64,000 bases of DNA from D2472 sp964275585 (GCA_964275585.1 CAXYCJ010000015.1:62001-126000); one strand, 5' to 3'. Counted from the stretch's first letter, positions 9,540-18,651 are shown. Numbers and translations: made by a program. Notes: a model not told the origin generated them from the sequence alone.

Positions 9540-11702
9540 CTATACGCCACCCATATTTTTAGAGTCATTAAAGCTTAACTTAGTTTCTCTTTGGTCCTTT
9601 TCAGGAGCTTCACCAAAAAATAAACCCTCTGATGCTAATTTTGTAAGTATTGGAGATATTTTCCAGAATTTTTCATCTGATTTAGCAAACTCACCAATTC
9701 TTTTGGTGACTTCCTCAAGCCCAAGCTTATTTGCATAGAACATAGGCCCTCCTCTCCAAATCGGAAATCCATAACCATTGATATATACAATATCCATATC
9801 ACCAGATCTCTGGGCAACACCTTCAGCTAATATTTGAGCTCCTTCGTTCACCAATGCAAGGATGCACCTATCAATAATTTCTTGATCTGAAATATCTCTT
9901 CTAACAAAATTATGTTTCTCAGAAACTGCTTGATAAATATCTTCATTTTCTGGCGCAGGATTTGGCGCTCTAGAACCTTCAGAATAATTATAAAAACCTT
10001 TTGCATTCTTTTGACCAAATCTATCTTGTTCACAAAGCTCATCTGAAATTTTATTCACAAGTGGAGATTCTATATTCGCAAGTTTTCTAGCCCTCCAGCC
10101 AAGGTCTAGGCCAACCAAGTCCATCATTCTAAATGGTCCCATGCTCATTCCAAATGACTCTAATGCATTATCAACTTGGTTTGGCAGCGCTCCCTCAAGT
10201 AAGAGCATATTAGCTTGATATGTATAACCAGATAACATTCTATTACCTATAAATCCTGGTGCATTTAGAGAAACTACTGAAGCCTTGTTCATTCTTTTTC
10301 CAAGTGCCATTACAGTTGCCATGGTTTCATCAGATGATTCTTGTCCTCTTACCACTTCCAATAATCTCATAATGTTTGCTGGACTAAAAAAGTGAGTGCC
10401 TACTACCTTTTCAGGCCTATTAGTTGCTGATGCTATCGCATCTATGTCAAGACCAGATGTGTTTGAGGCAAGTATAGCTTTTTTGTTAGTATGTGCATCT
10501 AAGCTTTTAAAAATCTCTTGCTTTAAATCAAGATTCTCATAAACAGCCTCAACGACTATATCAACATTTGCTAGGTCCTCATAAGTTAGAGTTGGAGTAA
10601 TTAAATTCATTACAGCATCCTTCTGGTCTGATGACATGCGACTTCGATCTACCATCATTTGGTAATTCTTTTCTATAACACCCATTCCTCTATTAAGATT
10701 ATTTTCATCTTGGTCTAAAACTAAAACAGGAATTCCTGCATTAGCAAACAGCATAGCTATACCACCACCCATTGTTCCAGATCCTACAACACCAGCTGTT
10801 TGAATATTATGAAGCGGGGTCTCTTTTGGGATATCAGAAATTTTAGAAGCAGCTCTTTCACCAAAGAAAATATGTATCATTGCTTCTCGCTGAGGATTTA
10901 CCAAGCACTCAAGAAAATAATCAGCTTCCTTTTTCATACCATCATCAAAATTATCTTCATTAATAGCAGATTCAACACAAGCAATTATTTGCCCAGGTGC
11001 AAATTGACCTCTTCTTGTTTTTGCTGCCAATGCCCTTGCTTCAGCTAGAATATTATCATCACCTCTTGCTTCGATTAATTTGTCATTCTTATCCCTGACT
11101 TTAGGATGTTTATCTAAACTAATTTTATCTTGTAAAAATAGGATTGCATCTTCAATAAGTGAGTTTTCTGAGATTGCATCTATAACCCCTTGTTGCAAAG
11201 CTTTTTTAGCTGATATTGGGGTACCTGCAAGCATCATTTTTAACGCTTGGGATGGACCAATAAGCCTAGGAAGTCTCTGAGTTCCACCTGCACCAGGCAA
11301 AAGGCCTAAATTAACCTCAGGAAGGCCTACTATTGCATTATTTGAAGCTATTCTATAATTACAAACTAATGCTGTCTCCAGCCCCCCACCAAGCGCTGTG
11401 CCGTTAATAGCTGCTATAACCGGCTTTTTACTAAATTCTATATCACGCAATGTGGTATGTAGGTCCGGGCCATCAGCCTTCTGACCAAATTCTGAAATAT
11501 CAGCCCCTGCTATGAATGATCTTCCAGCTCCAGTTAGTATTATTCCTTCCACTGTTTCATCTGAATTAGCCTTAAGAATAGAGTCAGCTAATCCAGCCCT
11601 AACACCACTACTTAAAGGATTTACAGGCGGATTATCCACCTCTAGAATAGCAATATTGCCTTCAATTTTATAATTTACCTTTCCCTTGAGCTGATTTGTC
11701 AT
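9540..11702 (-). CDS. Bifunctional enoyl-CoA hydratase / 3-hydroxyacyl-CoA dehydrogenase (FadJ/FadB-like)
   Basis: This 720-residue protein combines two steps of fatty-acid beta-oxidation. The N-terminal crotonase domain (about 5-190) has the oxyanion and catalytic motifs GTALGGGLETAL and LPEVNLGLLPGAGGTQRLPR. An NAD-binding 3-hydroxyacyl-CoA dehydrogenase domain begins at about 303 with GSGTMGGGIAM and is followed by two C-terminal dehydrogenase repeats. No thiolase partner gene (fadA or fadI) is adjacent, and domain order resembles peroxisomal-type bifunctional enzymes as much as FadB, so I give no symbol. It is convergent with the transpeptidase gene. Confidence 0.9.
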   Translation of the reverse strand: MTNQLKGKVNYKIEGNIAILEVDNPPVNPLSSGVRAGLADSILKANSDETVEGIILTGAGRSFIAGADISEFGQKADGPDLHTTLRDIEFSKKPVIAAINGTALGGGLETALVCNYRIASNNAIVGLPEVNLGLLPGAGGTQRLPRLIGPSQALKMMLAGTPISAKKALQQGVIDAISENSLIEDAILFLQDKISLDKHPKVRDKNDKLIEARGDDNILAEARALAAKTRRGQFAPGQIIACVESAINEDNFDDGMKKEADYFLECLVNPQREAMIHIFFGERAASKISDIPKETPLHNIQTAGVVGSGTMGGGIAMLFANAGIPVLVLDQDENNLNRGMGVIEKNYQMMVDRSRMSSDQKDAVMNLITPTLTYEDLANVDIVVEAVYENLDLKQEIFKSLDAHTNKKAILASNTSGLDIDAIASATNRPEKVVGTHFFSPANIMRLLEVVRGQESSDETMATVMALGKRMNKASVVSLNAPGFIGNRMLSGYTYQANMLLLEGALPNQVDNALESFGMSMGPFRMMDLVGLDLGWRARKLANIESPLVNKISDELCEQDRFGQKNAKGFYNYSEGSRAPNPAPENEDIYQAVSEKHNFVRRDISDQEIIDRCILALVNEGAQILAEGVAQRSGDMDIVYINGYGFPIWRGGPMFYANKLGLEEVTKRIGEFAKSDEKFWKISPILTKLASEGLFFGEAPEKDQRETKLSFNDSKNMGGV

Positions 11703-11919
11703 AGTTTTAATTCCAAGAAATTGAATAAAGAATTATATAGGGTTTTTTATCACTTTTTACTCTATATTTTTTTAAATATAGCATCAACATTCATTTAATG
11801 CATAGTATAAAATAAATAATATTTATTTATATTAATAATTGATATTATGATATAAATATGTATAATAATTATTCATCAGCATTTCTCCCCCCTATGTTAT
11901 GCAGATGTAACTAGAATTA
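11703..11919. other. Very AT-rich intergenic tract
   Basis: Between the beta-oxidation gene and the hairpin below lies a stretch of nearly pure A/T with short self-complementary runs (for example around 11810-11840). No ORF, RNA or repeat is convincing inside it. It is long enough to hold promoters for both flanking directions, and its T-rich composition would suit an UP element or curved DNA, but no clear -35/-10 pair can be assigned by eye. Confidence 0.4.
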
Positions 11920-11939
11920 TGGAGGGTGCAAACCCTCCA
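11920..11939. repeat. Perfect 7-bp stem hairpin before a micro-ORF
   Basis: TGGAGGG at 11920-11926 pairs perfectly with CCCTCCA at 11933-11939 around a six-base loop TGCAAA. A C-run (TCTCCCCCC, 11884-11892) stands about 30 bases upstream and could pair alternatively with the GGAGGG arm. No T-run follows, so it is not an ordinary intrinsic terminator. The GGAGG inside the stem could act as a sequestered ribosome-binding site or be a protein or RNA target. It lies 22 bp before the small ORF at 11962. Confidence 0.6.
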
Positions 11940-11961
11940 CTTAACATTGCATGGTTTAATT

Positions 11962-12051
11962 ATGAAAAAAAATTTATTAGAACAAGCTGAACTTCTTGTA
12001 TTGGTATCAGTCTTTATATCTGCTGTTTACGCAATAGCCCCTGTCGTGTAA
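11962..12051 (+). CDS. Putative 29-residue membrane micropeptide
   Basis: The ORF begins MKKNLLEQAELLVLVSVF and ends in AIAPVV, giving a short basic and amphipathic lead followed by about 18 hydrophobic residues, the shape of a single-span membrane microprotein. It is preceded by the hairpin at 11920-11939 and ends 9 bp before the start of the glutathione peroxidase gene, so it could be a leader peptide or the first gene of that unit. The ribosome-binding site is weak unless GGAGG in the hairpin is used, and that is about 36 bases away. I do not recognise a family; it may be chance. Confidence 0.4.
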   Translation: MKKNLLEQAELLVLVSVFISAVYAIAPVV

Positions 12052-12060
12052 TATCTCTGG

Positions 12061-12585
12061 ATGAAAAACACCCTACTCACAGTAATTTTATTTTTTGCTA
12101 CAGAGGCATTTGCATGCTCAGGTATCCTTGATAGTTCATTACGAGTTTTAGACTCTGACGATGAGCAAAGTCTTTGTGAGTACTCTGGAAATGTTGTTTT
12201 AGTGGTTAATGTAGCTAGTAAATGTGGCTACACGAAGCAATATGCTGGTCTTCAAAGACTTTATTCGAAATATAAAGATGATGGCTTAGTTGTAATTGGA
12301 ATACCTTCCCGTGACTTTTTTCAAGAATACTCAGATGAATCAAAAGTTGCGGAGTTTTGTAGCACAGAATTCGGAGTAGATTTTCCAATGTTTGCTACTA
12401 CCAAAGTGAGCGGTAGAAAAGCACACCCATTTTATAAGAAACTTAGTGCTGCTGCTGGCAAAGAGCCGAAATGGAACTTTACTAAATACTTAATTGACAG
12501 GGAAGGTAAGAAAGTTCAATATTTTAAGTCAGGTGTGACCCCAGAATCTGAAAGACTCGTAACAGCAATACAAGCTGTCCTTTAG
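12061..12585 (+). CDS. Glutathione peroxidase family protein, secreted
   Basis: This is a thiol peroxidase of the glutathione peroxidase fold (174 residues). The active cysteine is C55 in NVASKCGYT, and the conserved WNF of the tetrad is at 138-140; the glutamine motif appears as IPSRDFFQEY near 81-90, a variant of the usual FGxQEP. A signal peptide (MKNTLLTVILFFATEAFA) predicts a periplasmic protein, so thioredoxin-like or other periplasmic donors are more likely than glutathione. The 3' end overlaps the convergent rpiA gene by four bases. Confidence 0.9.
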   Translation: MKNTLLTVILFFATEAFACSGILDSSLRVLDSDDEQSLCEYSGNVVLVVNVASKCGYTKQYAGLQRLYSKYKDDGLVVIGIPSRDFFQEYSDESKVAEFCSTEFGVDFPMFATTKVSGRKAHPFYKKLSAAAGKEPKWNFTKYLIDREGKKVQYFKSGVTPESERLVTAIQAVL

Positions 12586-13223
12586 TTTTTGCCTATAATA
12601 ATTTTGCTTGGCCTGCAGTGAGCAAAAATTCCATTATCTAAAACCCCAGGAATTAAATTTATTTGTTTTTCTAGTGCTCTAGGATCCTTAATTATCAGAT
12701 CACTGACATCCAGGATTTGATTTCCATGGTCTGTTTTGAACCCATATCTTAACTCTGGCATCCCTCCAAGTTTTACAAGTTCCCTTGCCACAAAACTTCT
12801 GCTCCTAATTACTACCTCAACTGGCAATGGAAAAACTCCAAGAGTTTCAACTATCTTAGATTCGTCAACAATACAGACAAATTCATTCGAGGCTGAAGCA
12901 ACAATTTTTTCTCTAGTATGTGCGCCACCACCTCCTTTTATAAGATTACTGGCCTCATCCACTTCATCCGCTCCATCTATGTAAATATTTATTTCATTTA
13001 CATCATTTAATTCAAAAACTTCTATGCCGTGACTAGATAGAATGCTTGAAGAAGCCTCAGAACTTGAGACGGCGCCCTTAAAAAGGTTTTTAATCTTTGC
13101 CAGCTCATCAATAAAATAATTTACTGTTGAGCCTGTTCCAACTCCAATAATTGAATTAATATCAATATTTGATCGAACATATTCGCAAGCTTCGATTGAT
13201 GCATTTAATTTTGCGTTACTCAT
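12582..13223 (-). CDS. rpiA: Ribose-5-phosphate isomerase A
   Basis: RpiA interconverts ribose-5-phosphate and ribulose-5-phosphate in the pentose phosphate pathway. The 213-residue protein has GVGTGSTVNYFIDEL near residues 22-36, the catalytic DGADEVDEASNLIKGGGGA near 80-100, and the K-x-x-G type C-terminal motif. It is divergent from ilvA with 35 bp between start codons, the rpiA-ilvA arrangement seen in many gammaproteobacteria. Confidence 0.96.
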   Translation of the reverse strand: MSNAKLNASIEACEYVRSNIDINSIIGVGTGSTVNYFIDELAKIKNLFKGAVSSSEASSSILSSHGIEVFELNDVNEINIYIDGADEVDEASNLIKGGGGAHTREKIVASASNEFVCIVDESKIVETLGVFPLPVEVVIRSRSFVARELVKLGGMPELRYGFKTDHGNQILDVSDLIIKDPRALEKQINLIPGVLDNGIFAHCRPSKIIIGKN

Positions 13224-13258
13224 TGTGGGTATAATGCTTAATTAATCATGTTACTAAA

Positions 13259-14806
13259 ATGAGACTTAAAATAAAAAAAACCGGTTCTTTTAAATCTTCT
13301 AAGAAGTACCTAGATTTGATTGCTAATTCAAAAGTATACGATGTTGCAACAAATACACCTATAACCTATGCAGCAAATATTTCTACTAAGCTAGGAAATG
13401 ATGTTTTTTTGAAAAGGGAAGACATGCAACCTATTTTCTCTTTTAAAGTCAGAGGTGCATACAACAAAATCGTAAATTTAACCCCTCAGCAGAAAAAAAA
13501 AGGAGTATTGACTGCTTCAGCAGGCAATCATGCTCAAGGCGTTGCTAATGCATGTAGAAAATTAAAAATTCCATGTCTTATAGTGATGCCGGTCACAGCT
13601 CCAGAAATTAAAGTTAGGGCTGTGAAAAGATTTGGAGCTAAAGTGAAATTATTTGGAGATAATTTTGATCAAGCTTCAAAAAAAGCTATTCAATTATCCA
13701 AAGAGAAAAGTATAGAGTTTATAGAAGCATTCGATGATCCATTTACGATTGCCGGCCAAGGCACAGTAGGTAAAGAGATTTTAGATGCAGACCCATCATT
13801 GGATGTGATTTTCGTTCCTGTTGGTGGTGGAGGACTGCTGGCTGGTGTTGGTGCTTGGGCAGCACAAACCCAATCTAAAACAAAAATTTATGGTGTAGAG
13901 GTTGAAGATTCAGCATGTTTAGTTGAAGCGCTAAAAGCTAATAAACGAGTTCGTTTGCGTGAGGTAGGGCAATTTGCAGATGGCGTAGCTGTTGGAAGAG
14001 TTGGAAAAAATAATTTTGATGTAATTAAAGAATGCGTCGATGGAGTGATCACTGTAAGCATTGATGAACTTTGCGCTGCAGTAAAAGACATTTTTGAAGA
14101 TACTCGAGTATTGTCTGAACCCGCTGGAGCCCTGGCACTTGCAGGACTGAAAAAATATGCTGGCAAAATATCTAATAAAAGATTGCTGGCAATTAGCAGT
14201 GGAGCGAATGTTAACTTTGAAAGGTTGAGTTACATTGTTGAGAGATCAGAAGTTGGAGAAAAGAGAGAAAAGCTTCTAAGTATTGAAATCCCAGAAAAGC
14301 CCGGCAGTTTTTTAAAATTGTGCAATATTTTTGGAAGAACTCAAATAACAGAGTTTAATTACAGGCTGGCTGATCAAGCAGTTGCACATGTGCTGGTAGG
14401 AATAAAAACTGAGCATGAGGATGCATTCAAAGCTCTCACAAGCAAACTTACTAAAAGTAAATTTAAATATACTGACTTAACAAAAAATCAGATTTCAAAT
14501 AATCATTTGAGACATATGGTTGGCGGGCACAATACCAGCATTGCTGAGGATAACTCAGAGAGGTTATTTAGGTGTCAGTTCCCGGAGCGTCCCCGCGCCT
14601 TGTTAAATTTTTTAAATGACTTCGGTACAAAATGGAATATCTCACTTTTTCATTATCGAAATCTTGGCGCCGCTTTTGCAAATATATTGATTGGAATAGA
14701 AGACAAGGGTAAGTCTCCAGCCGGTCTAGATAAACATCTGAAATCTCTTGATTACAGTTTTATAGAAGAAACTGACAATAGTGCTTACAAGGAGTTCTTA
14801 AAATAA
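13259..14806 (+). CDS. ilvA: Threonine dehydratase, biosynthetic
   Basis: IlvA deaminates threonine to 2-oxobutanoate, the first step of isoleucine synthesis. The PLP lysine is K63 in SFKVRGAYNK, and the phosphate-binding glycine loop PVGGGGLLAG lies near 190. Two ACT-like regulatory repeats follow from about residue 335 (EKPGSFLKLCNIFGRT and PERPRALLNFLNDFG), so the long, allosterically inhibited form is present. The stop and the next start share a base (TAATG at 14804-14808), coupling the gene to the epoxide hydrolase gene. Confidence 0.96.
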   Translation: MRLKIKKTGSFKSSKKYLDLIANSKVYDVATNTPITYAANISTKLGNDVFLKREDMQPIFSFKVRGAYNKIVNLTPQQKKKGVLTASAGNHAQGVANACRKLKIPCLIVMPVTAPEIKVRAVKRFGAKVKLFGDNFDQASKKAIQLSKEKSIEFIEAFDDPFTIAGQGTVGKEILDADPSLDVIFVPVGGGGLLAGVGAWAAQTQSKTKIYGVEVEDSACLVEALKANKRVRLREVGQFADGVAVGRVGKNNFDVIKECVDGVITVSIDELCAAVKDIFEDTRVLSEPAGALALAGLKKYAGKISNKRLLAISSGANVNFERLSYIVERSEVGEKREKLLSIEIPEKPGSFLKLCNIFGRTQITEFNYRLADQAVAHVLVGIKTEHEDAFKALTSKLTKSKFKYTDLTKNQISNNHLRHMVGGHNTSIAEDNSERLFRCQFPERPRALLNFLNDFGTKWNISLFHYRNLGAAFANILIGIEDKGKSPAGLDKHLKSLDYSFIEETDNSAYKEFLK

Positions 14807-15929
14807 TGATTAAAGAATTCGAAATTTATGTTCCAGATGAAAGCATTGAATTATTAAATCAGAAAATTGATTTGACTCGATGGCCAGATGAAATTGAAGA
14901 TGGCAAATGGACCCTGGGGACTGACAAAGCCTTTTTGCAGGAAGCTGTTAGAACATGGCGACATGAATTTGATTGGAGAAAGCATGAAGCAAAGTTAAAT
15001 GCAGTTGGTAGTTTTAAATATAAAACACAGTCTGGTCTTGAGCTTCATTATCTGCACAAAACATCTAACTCTAAAAATGCCATACCTCTTTTACTAACCC
15101 ATGGTTGGCCTGGAAGCGTTCAAGAGTTTTTAAAGATTATTCCGCTCCTAACTGAGGGAAGAGATGGGATAGAATTTAATGTGGTCTGTCCAGCAATTCC
15201 TGGCTATGGTTTTTCAGATAAACCAACAGAATTGGGCATGAACTCTGAAGAGGTTGCAAAGCTAGAAAATGAATTGATGTTGAGCCTAGGCTATAACAAA
15301 TATATTGCCCAAGGAGGAGATTGGGGAGCTACTATCACCAAATGGATTGCAGAATTATTTCCTGAAAACTGTATCGGCATTCATTTAAATCTAGTTCTTG
15401 CATTTCCGGCGAGGGCGATGATCCAATGGAGGGAGTCACTCCAGAGGAAGTCAAAGGAATGGAAAATCTCCAAAAATATCAAGAAACAGGTTTTGGATAT
15501 TTTGCAATTCAAAGCACCAAGCCACAAACTTTAGGCTATGGGTTAAATGATTCACCCGTTGGATTGGCTGGCTGGATCATTGAAAAATTTCATGGTTGGG
15601 CGGCGAAAGAATCAAATCAACTGGTTGTTCCCTTGGACGAAGTGTTGGCTATTATATCTTTGTACTGGTTTACCGAGTCTATTACATCGTCTGCAAGGCT
15701 TTATTATGAGAATGGACCAATTGGCTTTAGTTTTAATAAGATCAGTCAACCGATGGCAGGTGCAATTTTTGAAAATGAAATTGCTAGACCTCCAAGGGCT
15801 TGGGCTGAAAAAATTTATAATATTGAGCAGTGGAATCAGTATCCAGGTGGGCACTTTGCAGCACTAGAAAATCCTGAGATCCTTGCAAGCGATATCTTCA
15901 ACTTCGTCGAAAAATTAAAGATTCGTTAA
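14806..15929 (+). pseudogene. Epoxide hydrolase (EHN / alpha-beta hydrolase), interrupted by one frameshift
   Basis: Two overlapping frames, 14806-15534 and 15426-15929, together make one complete epoxide hydrolase of about 375 residues. The first holds the EHN domain, the oxyanion motif HGWPGS (99-104) and the nucleophile D172 in GGDWGA. The second resumes with DDPMEGVTPEE and holds the cap, LGYGLNDSPVGLAGW and the catalytic histidine in GGHFAAL. The frame changes by one base near 15411-15417; adding one G to the run 15413-15415 restores a continuous reading. Both parts keep all conserved residues, so the lesion is recent or a base-calling error. The gene is coupled to ilvA. Confidence 0.85.
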
Positions 15930-16486
15930 AATCTCTCTTCCCCTAATTCTGTGAAGACATGATCAAATTTCATGTCATGACTCTCGCCGAAGGCAGCATC
16001 TATTTTTTGAAAACTAAATAGCAGACCAACAAGCACAGGTTTATTTAAACCGTTTTCATTGTCTGTAAGCACTCTATCGTAATAGCCACCACCATAACCT
16101 AGGCGGAAACCATTTTTATCAACTCCAACGGAGGGGACTATAATTACATCATGAGACTTTACTTCTACTTCTATGCCCTCTGTTGGCTCTAAAATATTAA
16201 AGTGATTCAAGGCAAACTTACAGTTAGTTTTGGGTTTAATAAACTGTAATTGTTTATCAGGCTTTACGACTGGAATCGATATTTTGTTATAGATAGCAGT
16301 TTCTTTGTTAAGCAGTTCAAGGCTTACCTCATTGCTTGCAGGCATATACAAAGCTATGTTTTCTATGCCGCTAAGCGAGATTGATTTGAGAAAGTTTTCT
16401 TGGATGGTTAGTGATAGGGCCGAATGCTCTTGATCACTTAGAGACTTACGTTGCTGGAGAGCAGAGTGCCTATATTTATTTTTCAC
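15926..16486 (-). CDS. fau: 5-formyltetrahydrofolate cyclo-ligase
   Basis: This folate enzyme converts 5-formyl-THF to 5,10-methenyl-THF using ATP. The signature RLGYGGGYYDR is intact in the C-terminal half. The gene follows 6S RNA on the same strand, the conserved ssrS-fau arrangement of gammaproteobacteria, where the two can be co-transcribed. I chose the GTG at 16486 (MKNKYRHSALQQRKS); the longer open frame from GTG at 16513 would start inside the 3' stem of 6S RNA and adds nine residues unlike the family. Its end overlaps the epoxide hydrolase gene by four bases. Confidence 0.9.
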   Translation of the reverse strand: MKNKYRHSALQQRKSLSDQEHSALSLTIQENFLKSISLSGIENIALYMPASNEVSLELLNKETAIYNKISIPVVKPDKQLQFIKPKTNCKFALNHFNILEPTEGIEVEVKSHDVIIVPSVGVDKNGFRLGYGGGYYDRVLTDNENGLNKPVLVGLLFSFQKIDAAFGESHDMKFDHVFTELGEERF

Positions 16487-16500
16487 TAACTTTAAAATTA

Positions 16501-16668
16501 AGAACCAATTCACCGCTACCCATCGTTACCTGAACCGAGAGGTCAGGTGGCGAAGCTCATACTGCATCAGGCTTCCCTAAAGGTAATGCACAACAGCAGC
16601 AGTGGAAATTCACCTTTTAATATATTATCGGTTCAAAGAATCTCGATAAGTTGGCGAATGAACCAGTC
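16501..16668 (-). ncRNA. ssrS: 6S RNA (regulator of RNA polymerase)
   Basis: The RNA is identified by position (between zapA and fau) and by structure. Its 5' segment (complement of 16653-16664) pairs in 11 of 12 positions with its 3' segment (complement of 16503-16514), forming the long closing stem. The middle contains the ...GAACCGATAAT... and ...CGGTTCAGGTAACGATGGGTAGCGG... stretches reminiscent of gammaproteobacterial 6S. 6S RNA mimics an open promoter, binds sigma-70 holoenzyme and tunes transcription in slow growth. Ends are estimates: 5' from the -10 box, 3' from the stem. Confidence 0.85.
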
Positions 16669-16674
16669 TAACTA

Positions 16675-16680
16675 ATTATA
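16675..16680 (-). promoter_or_regulatory. -10 element of the 6S RNA promoter
   Basis: On the minus strand this hexamer reads TATAAT, a perfect -10 box, seven bases before the inferred 6S start at about 16668. The sequence 17 bases upstream is T-rich rather than a good -35 box. The position agrees with a dedicated sigma-70 promoter for 6S RNA, separate from zapA. Confidence 0.6.
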
Positions 16681-16797
16681 GAATACTTTATTGCAAAAAA
16701 ACGATTGCCATTTTATTTAACTTTACTCTTTAGTTAATTTTTAAGAATCTCATAAATCCGAAGAACTCAACACAGCTTTAAAAAAAATCTATAGCAG

Positions 16798-17076
16798 CTA
16801 ACTAAGCGATTTCTCTATTTCGGTGATTAAAGCATTCAAACTGTTCTCTGCTTTTTTTGAGAGAGCATTATTATCCTCGGACTCTTGAGGTATTTGACTT
16901 CTAAATGCTAGATCTAAACTGGTTAGAATTAAAGCGTTAGATTTGTCTGGGATAGATTCTATTTGCTCATTCAATATCTCCGCAGCCTTAACTAAACCGT
17001 CTTTGTCTTTTGGTGGGCAGGCAATGGATATCTTTTTGCCCATGATGGTTAGATCAAGAATTTCTTTATTGCTCAT
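16798..17076 (-). CDS. zapA: Cell division protein ZapA
   Basis: ZapA bundles FtsZ protofilaments at the division site. The 92-residue protein has the ZapA domain lead (LDLTIMGKKISIACPPKD) followed by helices with AAEILNEQI and ALILTSLDLAF and a C-terminal coiled-coil tail. It overlaps the upstream small coiled-coil gene by 11 bp and is followed by 6S RNA and fau, the standard order. Confidence 0.93.
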   Translation of the reverse strand: MSNKEILDLTIMGKKISIACPPKDKDGLVKAAEILNEQIESIPDKSNALILTSLDLAFRSQIPQESEDNNALSKKAENSLNALITEIEKSLS

Positions 17077-17278
17077 TGGCTTTTTTTAATTTATTTATTT
17101 TCTTGATTTCTTTTTCAAGATTTTTAATTCGATTGGTTTGCATTAACTTATGCTCTTTCCATGACCTCTCTTTTTGTATGTAGGCATGAATGATTCCTTT
17201 TTGCTCTTCAAAGCGCTTCAGTAAATGATTAGCAACTTTAATTAGTTTGTCGATTGAATTGTTTGAATCATCGCTCAT
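17066..17278 (-). CDS. Small coiled-coil protein, TIGR02449 type
   Basis: This 70-residue, highly charged protein is predicted to be almost entirely coiled coil (LLKRFEEQK ... NRIKNLEKEIKKINKLKKANEQ). Position directly upstream of zapA and size match the TIGR02449 family of gammaproteobacteria, which resembles ZapB. A role next to ZapA in division is plausible but inferred from context only. Confidence 0.75.
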   Translation of the reverse strand: MSDDSNNSIDKLIKVANHLLKRFEEQKGIIHAYIQKERSWKEHKLMQTNRIKNLEKEIKKINKLKKANEQ

Positions 17279-17349
17279 AAGAATATATTAAGTTTAAGTC
17301 TTCATATGCAAATAGGGAAGTTTGAAAAAGAAAAGAGTAGAATGAGACC

Positions 17350-18645
17350 ATGAAAAGTATATTTACAGAACGAAGGCAAAGACTTGGAGCCAATCTCCCG
17401 GCAAATGCTGCAATCGTAATTGCAGGCGCATCTACTCAGTATAGAAATGCAGATTCATCTTATGCATTTAGACAAGACAGCAATTTTTGGTACCTCACCG
17501 GCTTTAATGAAGCCGAGGCAACGTTAGTTGTTTTAACGGATGATTCCCAGGCCACCAAATCAATTGCTTTTGTCCCAGAGAAAGATAAATTAAAAGAAAT
17601 TTGGGATGGTTATAGAGCTGGGCCAGAAGGGGCAGTCAAGGACTATGGTTTTGATGAAGCCTACGATAATTCTGAAATTAACGACCATTTACCTGAACTA
17701 CTAAAGGGTTGCGATCGTGTTTTCTATCCGGTGGGTAAAAATGCTGGCTTAGATAAAAATATTATTGAATGGATAAAAACTGCTAAGTCTAAAGACAGGC
17801 ATAGCTCTGCCATTGATATTGCAGATGCATCTTCAAAAGTTGGCAATCAAAGGCTGATTAAAGATGCTCATGAGATCGATTTAATGAAAAAAGCTTGTCG
17901 GATTTCTGCAGAATCTCATGTAGAAGCCATGAAATTTGTGAAACCAGGAATGACAGAGCAAGAAATGGAAGCATTTTATTTGTATGAGTTTGCAAAAAGA
18001 GGTGGAAGATTTTCTGCATATACGCCAATTGTTGCTGGTGGAGAGAATGCATGCGTCCTTCATTATGTAGAGAACTCTAAACCACTCCATGATGGCGATT
18101 TGTTGTTAGTTGATGCAGGGTGTGAATATGATTTTTACGCCTCAGATATTACTCGCACATTTCCAGTGAGCGGCAAATTTACTGATGCGCAATTAGCAAT
18201 CTATGAGGTTGTACTTGAGGCGCAGTTACAATCTATTGCAGCAGTGTCAGTGAATAACAACGTGATGGACGCTCAAATAATTTCAGAAAAAGTTATTACT
18301 CAAGGGCTTATAGATTTAGGAATATTAACCGGTCTTTTAGATGATCTGCATGCTAAAGGTTCTTTTAAAGAGTTCTACATGCATAAAATTGGTCACTGGT
18401 TAGGCATTGATGTTCATGATGCGGGCGATTATATGGAAGATGATCAATTCATGCAGTTCAAACCAGGCATGGTTACTACAATTGAACCAGGTATATACAT
18501 TCCTTCATCTGCTAACGTTGAAGATAAATGGAAAGGCATTGGCATTAGAATAGAGGATGATATTTTGGTGACCCCTGAGGGTAATAAAAATCTGACGGAA
18601 TTTGTTCCGGCTGATCCAAAAGAGATCGAAGCTTTAATGGCTTAA
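17350..18645 (+). CDS. pepP: Xaa-Pro aminopeptidase PepP
   Basis: PepP removes N-terminal residues that precede proline. An AMP_N domain fills roughly residues 1-125, followed by an M24 creatinase-fold domain with all five metal ligands: D255, D266, H349, E379 and E402. Length (431) is normal. It is divergent from the zapA group with 71 bp between starts and is followed after 6 bp by ubiH, as in the E. coli pepP-ubiH operon. Confidence 0.95.
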   Translation: MKSIFTERRQRLGANLPANAAIVIAGASTQYRNADSSYAFRQDSNFWYLTGFNEAEATLVVLTDDSQATKSIAFVPEKDKLKEIWDGYRAGPEGAVKDYGFDEAYDNSEINDHLPELLKGCDRVFYPVGKNAGLDKNIIEWIKTAKSKDRHSSAIDIADASSKVGNQRLIKDAHEIDLMKKACRISAESHVEAMKFVKPGMTEQEMEAFYLYEFAKRGGRFSAYTPIVAGGENACVLHYVENSKPLHDGDLLLVDAGCEYDFYASDITRTFPVSGKFTDAQLAIYEVVLEAQLQSIAAVSVNNNVMDAQIISEKVITQGLIDLGILTGLLDDLHAKGSFKEFYMHKIGHWLGIDVHDAGDYMEDDQFMQFKPGMVTTIEPGIYIPSSANVEDKWKGIGIRIEDDILVTPEGNKNLTEFVPADPKEIEALMA

Positions 18646-18651
18646 AAGCTC

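Noticed and set aside
11884..11939. Transcription attenuator formed by the C-run and the GGAGGG hairpin
   Set aside because: Alternative pairing is possible on paper but no terminator T-run or clear leader-peptide codon bias (for example runs of one amino acid) is present, so a specific attenuation mechanism is not supported.
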